Made by a program: the position numbers and the translations under genes
NCBI GenBank assembly: GCA_002424495.1
Contig: DIKH01000088.1
Coordinates: 1-23,804, forward strand
DNA from: Desulfobacteraceae bacterium UBA5623
Lineage (GTDB): Bacteria > Desulfobacterota > DSM-4660 > Desulfatiglandales > Desulfatiglandaceae
Length of the DNA stretch: 23,804 bases
Reading direction: 5' to 3'
In this document: piece after piece, positions 15,672 to 23,469 of the stretch
Position numbering within the stretch: the first letter of the stretch is position 1
Layout: each line of letters starts with the position of its first letter
The notes under the pieces: generated by a model
Database searches by the model: none
What the model saw: only the letters and a program-made list of their open reading frames with translations
What the model was told of the DNA's origin: nothing

Positions 15672-16468
15672 CAACCCTTGACATCGGCCTTTCAACTTGC
15701 CCCAATGACACTTTCATATTTCATGCCATGCTTCACGGATGCATTGATACCGGCGGACTTAGCTTCATACCGCACTTGCATGACGTGGAAGAACTGAACA
15801 AAATGGCAGTCTTGCAGGCCCTTGATGTAACAAAGCTCTCGGTCTATGCCTTTCTTAAATTGAAAGACACATATGAAATCCTTGGTGCAGGCGCTGCCCT
15901 TGGTTATGGCTGCGGGCCGCTTCTGGTAAAAAGATCATCTGAAGATTTCACGCCACAGGCAAAGGTCGCCATCCCAGGGGATCTGACAACTGCATATCTT
16001 CTTTTGCAGTTATGGAATCCTGCAATCAAAAATATCGAGGTGACCAGGTTCGACAATATCCTCGAAGGGGTTAAAAAGGGCATTTACGACGCAGGGCTTA
16101 TCATCCATGAAGGCAGGTTTATCTACAGAGAATACGGATGTTCTGAAGTAATTGATCTTGGTGGATGGTGGGAAACTGAAACCGGGCTTCCCATACCACT
16201 GGGATGCATAGCAATAAAAAAAGACGCTGAGAATATGCTGATTAAAAATGATATAGAAACCATACTGAAAAACTCTGTTCAATATGCATCCGGGAACAGG
16301 GATGCTTCAAGGGAGTTTATAAAACTGCACGCCCAGGAGATGGACGATCAGGTCATTGACGGTCATATTGACCTCTATGTAAATGATTTTACCCTGTCTC
16401 TTGGCGACGATGGGAGGCATGCAATAAAGACCCTTGAGGAGATGGCAAGGTGGAAAAAAATCCTCTAG
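15668..16468 (+). CDS. mqnD: 1,4-dihydroxy-6-naphthoate synthase MqnD
   Basis: MqnD cleaves cyclic dehypoxanthine futalosine to 1,4-dihydroxy-6-naphthoate. The 266-residue protein begins LDIGLSTCPNDTFIFHAM, where CPNDTF is the family signature, and continues with VTKLSVYAFLKL, GYGCGPLLV, AIPGDLTTAYLLLQL, and GLPIPLGCIAIKK. The start is GTG in a GTGA overlap with ubiE. The 3' end overlaps mqnB by 19 bases. All features are normal for the family. Confidence 0.94.
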   Translation: MTTLDIGLSTCPNDTFIFHAMLHGCIDTGGLSFIPHLHDVEELNKMAVLQALDVTKLSVYAFLKLKDTYEILGAGAALGYGCGPLLVKRSSEDFTPQAKVAIPGDLTTAYLLLQLWNPAIKNIEVTRFDNILEGVKKGIYDAGLIIHEGRFIYREYGCSEVIDLGGWWETETGLPIPLGCIAIKKDAENMLIKNDIETILKNSVQYASGNRDASREFIKLHAQEMDDQVIDGHIDLYVNDFTLSLGDDGRHAIKTLEEMARWKKIL

Positions 16469-17073
16469 CAGCTTTTATCATGGCCACCATGCTAGAGGCA
16501 AAGCCCTTTGTCGCCGGCATGTCAATGGAAGAAATCGAAAAAAAACCATTCGCCATTTTCAGGCATGATAACATTGTTCTTGCCATATCAGGTATAGGTA
16601 AGGCAAACGCCGCCATTGCCACTGCCTTCTGTTGTCAGAGGTTCAATCCTGCCGCCGTCTGCAACCTGGGTGCAGCGGGCGCTGCGGATTTTTCCCATCC
16701 GCTGGGAGGGGCCTTTCATGTAACTAAGATCATAGAACATGACAGGCCGGAGCTTTCATCCCAAAGGCCGACAATACATCAGCCCGATGTGCTTGATGGT
16801 TTTAAGACGGCAACGCTTTCCACCAGTGACAGGGCAATACTTGATCCTGAAGAAAGAAGACAAGTTTCAAGGGATGCAGAGCTGATGGACATGGAAGGGG
16901 CATCTGTAGCCCAGGCTTGCAAGATGTTTGGAACAAAATGTTATGTATTCAAATTCGTGAGCGACACCCCCGACCACACGGAAGACAAGGATATAATAAA
17001 GAACATCAGGCAATACCGGACACCGTTTTATGAATTCATTACCCGCTCGGTTATCCGTCTAATACTACCGTAA
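16450..17073 (+). CDS. mqnB: Futalosine/aminofutalosine hydrolase MqnB
   Basis: A 207-residue nucleosidase of the MTA/SAH nucleosidase superfamily, releasing the base from futalosine or aminofutalosine to give dehypoxanthine futalosine. Expected residues are visible: E16 in the N-terminal MLEAKPF, CNLGAAGAAD (71-80), MDMEGASVAQ with E149, and FVSDTPDH with D172. The start is GTG with GAGGAG eight bases upstream, inside mqnD. No aminofutalosine deaminase is present nearby, so direct hydrolysis of aminofutalosine is the simpler reading of this operon, but the sequence cannot settle the base preference. Confidence 0.88.
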   Translation: MEKNPLAAFIMATMLEAKPFVAGMSMEEIEKKPFAIFRHDNIVLAISGIGKANAAIATAFCCQRFNPAAVCNLGAAGAADFSHPLGGAFHVTKIIEHDRPELSSQRPTIHQPDVLDGFKTATLSTSDRAILDPEERRQVSRDAELMDMEGASVAQACKMFGTKCYVFKFVSDTPDHTEDKDIIKNIRQYRTPFYEFITRSVIRLILP

Positions 17074-17097
17074 TACAGGTTTGCTCAAAGGTTTTTT

Positions 17098-18420
17098 ATG
17101 ACAGGCCAAAGCTTAAAAAAATGCGTCCTTATAATACTTGACGGCATTGGGGATCGTTCATATGAACAGCTCGATCATCAGACCCCTCTCCAGGCAGCAA
17201 AAACTCCAGTCATGGACGAGTTGGCCTCATGCGGGGCAAACGGCCTCTATCATGCAGGCCATTTGGGTCAGGCCCTTCCAAGCGAAAACGCCCATTTTGT
17301 CATGTTCGGTTATGACATGTCGGCCTTTCCGGGCCGGGGCGTGCTGGAGGCGCTGGGCGCTGGCATCAGGCTGAGACGAAAAGACGTTGCTGTCCTGACA
17401 CATTTTGCCTGCCTGCGTGAACAAGGCGGCATCCTTTTAGTGGATGAAAGAAAACCGGTAATATCTGAACATGATGTTTCCAGGCTGATCAATGAAGTCG
17501 AAGAATTTGAAACGCATGGAGTGCATGTCCGTTTCATTCAAACAGGAGGGATCTTCGGGATTATTCTTCTGTCTGGAGATGTGGCGCCCTATATCACGGA
17601 TTCTGATCCATTTATTGACGGGCGGCCCCTGATTGAAATTGAACCCTGGTCGGACTTTAAGCAGGATAAGGCTACCGGAAACACTGCCCTGGCGCTAAAG
17701 GAATATCTGGTATGGGCATATTATTGCATGCAAGATCACCCTGTTAATCGTTCCCGCGTCAGTAACGGCCAATTGGCGATTAACGGGTTTATCACACAGA
17801 GGGCGGGTCAATTAAAAGAAGTCACACCCTTTAAACAATGCAATGGGCTCCGGGGGCTTTCCATTGCATCAGGAATTGTCTATTTGGGATTAGGAAGTTA
17901 TACAGGCATGGATACAATAAAGGTTGAAGACACTGTAAATCCTGGAGAAGACATCGCGGGGCGAATCAAAATCGCAATTGACAACCTGGACGATTATGAT
18001 TTTATACATGTCCACACAAAAGCCCCGGATGAGGCGGGCCACACCAAAGATCCGGAATTCAAGATGCGTGTTATTGAATCCCTTGACAGTGGTATCGGAA
18101 AGGCGATACATCCGCTTATGGATGATCCTGAAGTCCTGCTAATCGTAACTGCTGATCATTCAACACCCAGCACCGGTCCGCTGATCCACTCAGGTGAAGC
18201 AGTGCCCTTGACATTTTATGGCCAGGGGGTCAGGCGTGATGCGGTAATGCGCTTTAATGAGATTGACGCTGCAACAGGCGCCTTGGGAAACGTCCGTGGA
18301 AGCCAGTTGATGTATATGGTCCTTGATCATCTGGATATGTCAAAGCTGCATGGCATCATGGATACACCCGTTGATCAGCCCTATTGGCCAGGTGAATATC
18401 AACCTTTCAGGCTCAAGTGA
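17098..18420 (+). CDS. Phosphoglycerate mutase-like protein, archaeal (ApgM) type
   Basis: A 440-residue alkaline-phosphatase-superfamily protein of the cofactor-independent phosphoglycerate mutase group of archaeal type. Metal ligands and nucleophile positions are present: LDGIGDR with D15, LPSENAHFVMFGYD with the candidate catalytic S62, HVHTKAPDEAGH (H304, D311, H315), and TADHSTPS (D353, H354). In typical ApgM the Ser segment reads GSDTAH; here it is PSENAH, so the protein is divergent. It could interconvert 3- and 2-phosphoglycerate or act on another phosphate or phosphonate. It lies 24 bases after mqnB and overlaps the next gene region, so it probably shares the operon. A link to menaquinone synthesis is not known. 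Confidence 0.8.
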   Translation: MTGQSLKKCVLIILDGIGDRSYEQLDHQTPLQAAKTPVMDELASCGANGLYHAGHLGQALPSENAHFVMFGYDMSAFPGRGVLEALGAGIRLRRKDVAVLTHFACLREQGGILLVDERKPVISEHDVSRLINEVEEFETHGVHVRFIQTGGIFGIILLSGDVAPYITDSDPFIDGRPLIEIEPWSDFKQDKATGNTALALKEYLVWAYYCMQDHPVNRSRVSNGQLAINGFITQRAGQLKEVTPFKQCNGLRGLSIASGIVYLGLGSYTGMDTIKVEDTVNPGEDIAGRIKIAIDNLDDYDFIHVHTKAPDEAGHTKDPEFKMRVIESLDSGIGKAIHPLMDDPEVLLIVTADHSTPSTGPLIHSGEAVPLTFYGQGVRRDAVMRFNEIDAATGALGNVRGSQLMYMVLDHLDMSKLHGIMDTPVDQPYWPGEYQPFRLK

Positions 18421-18440
18421 GAAGAGGGAGTTGCCTTTTT

Positions 18441-19019
18441 ATGTCAACACCTGAATATAAAACAGGCGTAATTCACGGTCGTTTCCAAGTGTTACATAAT
18501 GACCATTTGAAGTACATCATGGCAGGAAAGGCGCTTTGCAGCCTTTTGGTTATTGGGATCACAAACCCTGATCCTTTTTTGAGCAAAAGGGAAAATGCCG
18601 ATCCGGATAGGAGCAACCCCCTGGCAAACCCACTCACCTATTATGAACGCTACCAACTTATAAATGCTGCACTTGAGGAGGCAGGATTAGATCTCCATCA
18701 ATTCAGTGTGGTTCCTTTCCCTGTCAACTTTCCTGAACGTTACAGATATTATGTCCCAATGGACGCACTTTTCTTACTGACCATCTATGATGAATGGGGG
18801 AAACAAAAGCTGGACTACTTCAAAAAGCAGGGATTAAAGACCCATGTCTTGAGGGAGGTGGCGCCGGAGAAAAAAGGGATCAGCGCCAGTGAAGTCAGAG
18901 AGTTAATGATGGATAACAAGCCATGGGAACACCTGGTCCCACATAGTGTGTCTGTACTCCTCAAAGAATGGCATATTGCGGGCAGGCTCAGGGAGATTAA
19001 AGAAAGGCTGAGGCTTTAG
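18441..19019 (+). CDS. NadM-like nucleotidylyltransferase
   Basis: A 192-residue protein of the HxGH nucleotidylyltransferase superfamily, closest in look to archaeal-type NMN adenylyltransferase (NadM). The N-terminus VIHGRFQVLHNDHLKYI holds the nucleotide-binding motif, but as H19-N-D-H22 instead of HxGH. GITNPDPF follows strand 2 and the C-terminal ISASEVR (147-153) matches the usual ISxTxxR. I chose ATG 18441 because GAGGGAG lies about ten bases upstream; the frame is open back to a GTG at 18417 that overlaps the previous stop. Substrate cannot be deduced, so NMN adenylyltransferase is only one option. It is the last gene of the plus-strand run. Confidence 0.75.
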   Translation: MSTPEYKTGVIHGRFQVLHNDHLKYIMAGKALCSLLVIGITNPDPFLSKRENADPDRSNPLANPLTYYERYQLINAALEEAGLDLHQFSVVPFPVNFPERYRYYVPMDALFLLTIYDEWGKQKLDYFKKQGLKTHVLREVAPEKKGISASEVRELMMDNKPWEHLVPHSVSVLLKEWHIAGRLREIKERLRL

Positions 19020-19024
19020 AAAAA

Positions 19025-19048
19025 GGGGAATTCCAAACAGTCTTCCCC
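19025..19048. terminator. Weak hairpin between converging genes
   Basis: GGGGAA (19025-19030) pairs with TTCCCC (19043-19048) around a 12-base loop, between the stops of the plus-strand operon and the minus-strand rhodanese gene. The stem is short and no clean T-tract follows, so its role as terminator is doubtful. Confidence 0.3.
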
Positions 19049-19059
19049 CTTGTTCTGCG

Positions 19060-19593
19060 TTATTTTACCGTCTCTGTCTCGCACTTCGCCCCCTTCCAGG
19101 CGTAGATGCCGCCAGGGTATCTGTAGACATTTTTATATCCCAGACTTTTTGCCCACACTGCGCCATTGTGACTGCGGGTGCATTTTACAAATCCGCAATA
19201 AATGACAATTACCTTGTTCTTGTCAGGGCCGAGCAGAGCCTCGAAATCTTGTTTGTTCTTGCCTGCTGTCTCCTTTACGTCCCAAGACTGCATGTCTGGG
19301 ATGGGAAAGAGAAACTGCTTGGCGCCAGGAACATGTTCCTTTTTGTAGCTACCTTCATATGGCATGGTATCAATGATCGTCATATCTTTTTTTTCTTCAA
19401 TCATCCTCTTAAGCTCTTCAGTGGTGATAACATCGTATCCGCCCTTCTGAACCTCCCGGACAAACTTTACCGCACCCTGTTCTTTTTCGACTTCTTGCTC
19501 AAAAATGTCCATTGCCGCCCCTGCTGGCATATTCAGCGCCACAGTCACTATCACCAGAACCAACAAAATAAAAAAGGCTTTAATTGTTCGCAT
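19060..19593 (-). CDS. Exported rhodanese-like protein
   Basis: A 177-residue protein with a signal peptide (residues 1 to about 27, hydrophobic FFILLVLVIVTVAL then AGAA) and one rhodanese domain (about 53-172). Rhodanese marks are IIDTMPYEGSYKKEHVPGA and the active-site loop C133-GFVKC-TR, with a second Cys at 138. It should act in the periplasm, possibly in sulfur or disulfide chemistry. The ATG has AAGGAG upstream and overlaps the 3' end of the DoxX/MauE-like gene by 14 bases, so the two are probably made together. Substrate unknown. Confidence 0.87.
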   Translation of the reverse strand: MRTIKAFFILLVLVIVTVALNMPAGAAMDIFEQEVEKEQGAVKFVREVQKGGYDVITTEELKRMIEEKKDMTIIDTMPYEGSYKKEHVPGAKQFLFPIPDMQSWDVKETAGKNKQDFEALLGPDKNKVIVIYCGFVKCTRSHNGAVWAKSLGYKNVYRYPGGIYAWKGAKCETETVK

Positions 19594-20095
19594 TTTGTAA
19601 TTCTCCTTTCTGCTTTAAGACGTTTTCAAACGTGTTTTTTATCGAAAGCGGTTTTACGGACCACTTTACTCGACACCAGTAAAGATAAAAAATCCCAAGC
19701 ATAATGACTGCATCCCTGCAAAATGCAAAGCGCAGCCCGTGAAAGGCCTCCGCCTCAGAATCAGTGGGGCCAAAGCATCCGCAGTCAATATCAAAGCCCA
19801 TATAAATGCCGTAGCCCAAAACCGCCATGAAAAAAACCATCAGGCAGGTTGTAACGGCAAGACTTCCACGCAAATCAATCAAGAGCCCCAATCCGGTCGT
19901 AACTTCAAGAATAGAAATAATCAGTGCAATCGGCATGAGCATACATTCCGGCACAAGACCAAAGGCGCCTATAATCACAGAAAAGGATTGCGTACCCGCA
20001 ATTTTGGCAAGGCCGGAATAAAGCAATATCAGCCCGAGCCCACATCGGGTAATCCTATATGCCCAGAATGTAAAAAAGACCGATTTAACCAGCAT
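19580..20095 (-). CDS. DoxX/MauE-like membrane protein
   Basis: A membrane protein of 171 residues from ATG 20095 with four hydrophobic segments and the signature FDIDCGCFGPTDSE on the loop after the third segment, a Cys-x-Cys pair seen in MauE/DoxX-type proteins; the nearby R..FCRD also fits. MauE-like proteins are linked to thiol-disulfide chemistry in the envelope. The frame is open to a GTG at 20164 (194 residues), but that start lies inside a palindromic element and adds a basic, non-conserved leader, so I prefer ATG 20095. Neither start has a clear ribosome binding site. Coupling with the exported rhodanese downstream suggests joint work on a periplasmic sulfur compound or on cysteine oxidation. 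Confidence 0.78.
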   Translation of the reverse strand: MLVKSVFFTFWAYRITRCGLGLILLYSGLAKIAGTQSFSVIIGAFGLVPECMLMPIALIISILEVTTGLGLLIDLRGSLAVTTCLMVFFMAVLGYGIYMGFDIDCGCFGPTDSEAEAFHGLRFAFCRDAVIMLGIFYLYWCRVKWSVKPLSIKNTFENVLKQKGELQNANN

Positions 20096-20155
20096 AATAA
20101 AAAACTTTTTTTGGGGGAGCCACACAGTCCGATAAAACGCATGGCCCCGATAGTT

Positions 20156-20261
20156 ATTATACACAGCGTCTTAAATAATTGCGAATAAAATAAAGACAGA
20201 CGTTTATATACGTGCTTTATCGAGAACCAAATTCGCAATTATAATAGCCGCTGTGTATAAT
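20156..20261. repeat. 106-bp element with 31-bp inverted ends
   Basis: Arm 20156-20186 and arm 20231-20261 are inverted copies matching at 27 of 31 positions: two perfect 12-bp blocks (ATTATACACAGC and ATAATTGCGAAT) at each side of a diverged 7-base middle. The 44-base centre contains a further ATAAAG/CTTTAT pair and ACGT/ACGT. It sits between the porin stop and the DoxX-like gene. It may be a MITE, a large mRNA hairpin, or a protein-binding cruciform. I see no clear target duplication. Confidence 0.75.
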
Positions 20262-20268
20262 GATGCAT

Positions 20269-21528
20269 CTAGAACATAAAACTGGCCCAGCACCTGAAGG
20301 TAATCATATCATCTTCATTATTCAAACCATTATACACCCCTATGCCTTCATGATCCGCATACCAAAAGGCCGCCCACATGGTGATGTTTTTGATGCCTGT
20401 ATATTTGCACTCGAAATCAGCCTCACTGCAATCGCCGTCAACAGTAACAGCGTAGTCTTTTGCGCTGTCCATACTATAATAGGCATAGGCTGTGGTCAGT
20501 GTTAGTTGATCAAGGGGAGTTATAGAGGCGGAAAGCTTGTAGGAGTTGGAATCCGGCCTTCCGGCGATGTCCCCATCCCCGCCGATTGTGGCGGTATATA
20601 AAGGTGTTTTAATGTGATGATCAGAAAGTTTGGCAGCCAGACTGGCGCCGTCGCTGACATGGACATAAGCGGCGGTCATATCGAACATCCATAACTTGGT
20701 ATTGATCTTAGCCCCAACAGCGTTTGTGGGATCTCCCTTTCCCTCAGCCTCAGGATCGATTCTGATAAACTGAGCGCCCAAGTTAAACATTTTAAATTTG
20801 GACTTCGCCTCAAGATAGGAAGCAATTGTACTGTCATCGCTTTCAGTTATTTTTTTATAGTCATTATCATCATCATCGGCCTCATAGAGGTAGGCGGTCA
20901 GCTCACTATTCGGAATAGATTTATTGACTGCGCCCACCATCAGGACATAATGATGAAAATCATTAAATTCCTGATCATCGCTTTTCATCCACCTTTCCTT
21001 CCACACATAACCGCCGATCAGGGTGGTATCCGGTATGTCACTGTTTTTAATCAACAATGCCTCAAAATTATTGGGAAAGATCGGCCAATCATCGCTGTTT
21101 ACCAGAGGGGACAAGATATTCTGTCTGCCTGCCTTGGCGGAGGTATTAGCTATGGCGTAGGTTATGTAGGCCTCGCCGAGCCACGCCCCTGTATCGGAAT
21201 GCTCGACATTCAACATGCTGCGGTTGGCCATGTTCTCATAAGCGCCCAAATCATCTACTGCGTAAAATGTTGCGCCGACACCCAAGCCCTTATAGTTGTC
21301 AGTGGAATAAGAAAACCTGAGACCTGCGTCAAACCAGCTGTTTTCAGTATCGAAAATGTGTTTATTTGCATCGTTGTCATCTGACTGATACCAGACCTTC
21401 GCCTCTCCGTCGAACTTCCCGTTTTTAAAAGAATCTGTAATTGTGTCAGCAGCGATTGCGCTGCCGGCGATAGATATTAATGCCGCCATTGTTACGCCAA
21501 TGAATTTATTCTTCCTCCAAAATCTCAC
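20269..21528 (-). CDS. Outer-membrane porin
   Basis: A 419-residue beta-barrel protein. It has a signal peptide (FIGVTMAALISIAGSAIA, cut before AD), alternating hydrophobic/polar strands with acidic loops such as YEADDDDNDY, and ends in Phe (CWASFMF), the usual signal for outer-membrane assembly. Conserved-looking strands include LGEAYITYAIANTSAKAGRQ, reminiscent of OprD-like porins. The start is taken as GTG 21528 because GGGAGGAAAG lies just upstream; the frame is open to another GTG at 21546. Substrate cannot be told. The upstream region carries direct repeats (21564-21686). Confidence 0.85.
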   Translation of the reverse strand: MRFWRKNKFIGVTMAALISIAGSAIAADTITDSFKNGKFDGEAKVWYQSDDNDANKHIFDTENSWFDAGLRFSYSTDNYKGLGVGATFYAVDDLGAYENMANRSMLNVEHSDTGAWLGEAYITYAIANTSAKAGRQNILSPLVNSDDWPIFPNNFEALLIKNSDIPDTTLIGGYVWKERWMKSDDQEFNDFHHYVLMVGAVNKSIPNSELTAYLYEADDDDNDYKKITESDDSTIASYLEAKSKFKMFNLGAQFIRIDPEAEGKGDPTNAVGAKINTKLWMFDMTAAYVHVSDGASLAAKLSDHHIKTPLYTATIGGDGDIAGRPDSNSYKLSASITPLDQLTLTTAYAYYSMDSAKDYAVTVDGDCSEADFECKYTGIKNITMWAAFWYADHEGIGVYNGLNNEDDMITFRCWASFMF

Positions 21529-21632
21529 CTTTCTTTCCTCCCTCACAGTTCAAGCCTAAAAGTTGAATTTCCGTTACAATAACCAGATGTCACGTCTCAT
21601 AGGTTTGGCTGTGTACTATTGGAGTTACGTCA

Positions 21633-21686
21633 TGTCAAACTGGAATTTCCGATAGAATTTTCAATATTGATCGGAATTTCCGATAG
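21633..21686. repeat. Direct repeats resembling an IS-end
   Basis: GGAATTTCCGATAG occurs at 21642-21655 and again at 21673-21686, 31 bases apart in the same direction. A weaker copy, TGAATTTCCGTTAC, lies at 21564-21577. The first copy is preceded by TGTCAAACT, and the same composite sequence with AAA for TTT recurs at 23764-23785. A TG start with internal ~20-bp repeats is reminiscent of IS21-family ends. Alternatively these are operator repeats for the porin gene. Confidence 0.55.
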
Positions 21687-21800
21687 GGTTAGAAATGGGA
21701 AGTCCTTGCGGTGAAATTTGCTGGAAAAAGGGGGAAGAATTTCAGGTCAATATCTGTTGTTCAAGGACAGTGGAACAGACCGGTAATGCCGGGTTGAGAT

Positions 21801-22403
21801 TTAGATATTGATAACCTTGTCCGCCAATTGCATGGAGGTTACAATATCCAGCATATTAGTGGTCTCTCCCACCTGTTTTTTATCAAGAAGGTTGAAATGA
21901 GTAAGACAAGTCCCGCATACAAGAATTGAAATACCTGCCTCTTCCAGTTCATTCAGGGACGGGAGCATGTCTGAGCCTTCGATTGTCAGTTTTACGCCGT
22001 TGTTTAAAAATACAAGGCGCCAGAGGTCCTCCCCCATCTCCTTGAGGGTCTTCAGAAAGGACACCATAAGTTTTGAGCCCAATTCAGCATCACCATGGCC
22101 CACACTGTCGGAGGCAACCATCACCATGATTTTTTTTCGGTCGTTTTGGAAAATTTCCGGCGCAGCGCATTCTGAACCGGCAGGTTTACCTTCATGCCTT
22201 CCAATGACATGAAAGTCTGCTCCCACCTGTTCAAACGATACACCATATTTTTGTGATTCCAGAAAACGGGTGACGTTTTGCCTCGCCGCCTCATTATCCA
22301 CCAGAACCCTTACTATAGCCGGGGCATCTTTATCCACGGCCTCTTTGGTCTGCAATACCGGGGCAGGACAGGCAAGGCCCCTGGCATCTATCTCTTTGTC
22401 CAT
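21801..22403 (-). CDS. yedF: YedF-type selenium metabolism protein
   Basis: A 200-residue two-domain protein: an N-terminal SirA/TusA-like domain with DARGLACPAPVLQTKEA (C12 in the CPxP motif) and a C-terminal DsrE-like domain with VMVASDSVGHGDAELGSKL and ILVCGTCLTHF (C163, C166). This arrangement is the sulfurtransferase-like YedF family that travels with selD in selenium-using bacteria; a role in selenium delivery is suspected, not proven. The ATG follows the selD stop by one base with GAGGTGAT upstream, so the two genes are translationally coupled. Confidence 0.92.
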   Translation of the reverse strand: MDKEIDARGLACPAPVLQTKEAVDKDAPAIVRVLVDNEAARQNVTRFLESQKYGVSFEQVGADFHVIGRHEGKPAGSECAAPEIFQNDRKKIMVMVASDSVGHGDAELGSKLMVSFLKTLKEMGEDLWRLVFLNNGVKLTIEGSDMLPSLNELEEAGISILVCGTCLTHFNLLDKKQVGETTNMLDIVTSMQLADKVINI

Positions 22404-22404
22404 T

Positions 22405-23469
22405 TTATATCACCTCGCATGTTACTAAAATTTTTTCCTTTGGCTGCTGCACAACCTTTCCAATTATGGCAGCCCAGGAAATCCCATGGGTTCTAAGCAC
22501 GTTCAACAGGCTCTCCGCCCTATCAGACTGAACACATATCAGCAATCCACCGGATGTCTGAGGATCAAAAAGGATATCCTGAAAGACTTTGTCTACACCC
22601 GGTGCAATATCCACCATATGCTCCCGAAACTCCCGGTTGTTATGGGCACCGGCCGGAACAAGTCCCATGCCGGCATATTCAAGCGCTTCCTTCAGGAAAG
22701 GAACGCTGTCTGCCTGGATATCAATGCCCAGGCCGGAACCTACGACCATCTCCGCCATATGGCCCAAAAGACCAAACCCGGTAATATCCGTGCAGGCATG
22801 TACAGGAAACTCCTCCATTATTTCCGCTGCATCCCGGTTGAGGGTGGCCATCAGTCGGGTGACGGTTTCGATAATATGATCAGATGCAATTCCTCCTTTT
22901 ATGGCCGTGTTGATGATGCCGGTGCCAAGGGGCTTGGTCAGTATCAGGCGATCCCCTGCCTTAAGATTATTTTTGATCAGCACACGGTCCGGATGAACAA
23001 AGCCGGTCACTGACAGCCCGTATTTGAGCTCACTGTCTTCAACACTGTGCCCGCCAACCAATACCACGCCTGCCTCTTTCATCTTATCCAGCCCCCCCTG
23101 GAGGATCTGGCGCAGGACAGAAATATCCAATTGTTTGATGGGAAAGCCGATCAGGTTCATGGCGGTTTTTGGCACGCCTCCCATGGCGTAGACATCACTC
23201 AAGGCATTTGCGGCGGCAATCTGACCGAACCAGTATGGGTCATCCACAATGGGGGTGAAAAAATCCACGGTCTGAATCAGGGCAAGATCGTCTGATATCT
23301 TGTAAACCCCTGCGTCATCTGCCCGGTCCAGTCCCACGATCAGATTCTCATCTGTCGGGAATTCCAACCCGCAAAGCGCCCGATCCAGGTCCCCTGGGGG
23401 TAATTTGGATGCTCAGCCAGAGCCCCTGACTGTCTCAGTGAGGCGGGGCTTCTTTTTATCTTTCATCAT
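22405..23469 (-). CDS. selD: Selenide, water dikinase with selenocysteine (SelD)
   Basis: SelD makes selenophosphate from selenide and ATP. The long open stretch begins only at 23367, but the same frame upstream reads MMKDKKKPRLTETVRGSG, then TGA (23413-23415), then ASKLPPGDLDRAL and on into the rest of SelD. The TGA falls exactly at the active-site Cys/Sec position (E. coli C17 with K20; here residue 19 with K22 three residues on), so it is read as selenocysteine. The total is 354 residues, normal for SelD. ATP-binding segments GLDRADDAGVY, QTVDFFTPIVDD, and VLVGGHSVEDSELKYG are intact. ATG 23469 has GAGGGA six bases upstream. Joined by one base to yedF. Needs SelA, SelB and tRNA-Sec elsewhere. 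Confidence 0.93.
23383..23415 (-). promoter_or_regulatory. Selenocysteine UGA and candidate bacterial SECIS hairpin
   Basis: Starting two bases after the UGA, ATCCA (23410-23406) pairs with TGGAT (23387-23383). Inside, CCC (23400-23398) can pair with GGG (23393-23391) around a four-base loop. Position just downstream of the UGA is as expected for a bacterial SECIS; the fold was done by eye only. Confidence 0.5.

Noticed and set aside
19739..20188. 149-codon plus-strand frame opposite the DoxX/MauE-like gene
   Set aside because: Low-complexity basic composition typical of an antisense shadow; the minus-strand frame has clear membrane segments and the CxC motif.
22486..23013. 175-codon plus-strand frame opposite selD
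   Set aside because: Antisense shadow of a well conserved gene.
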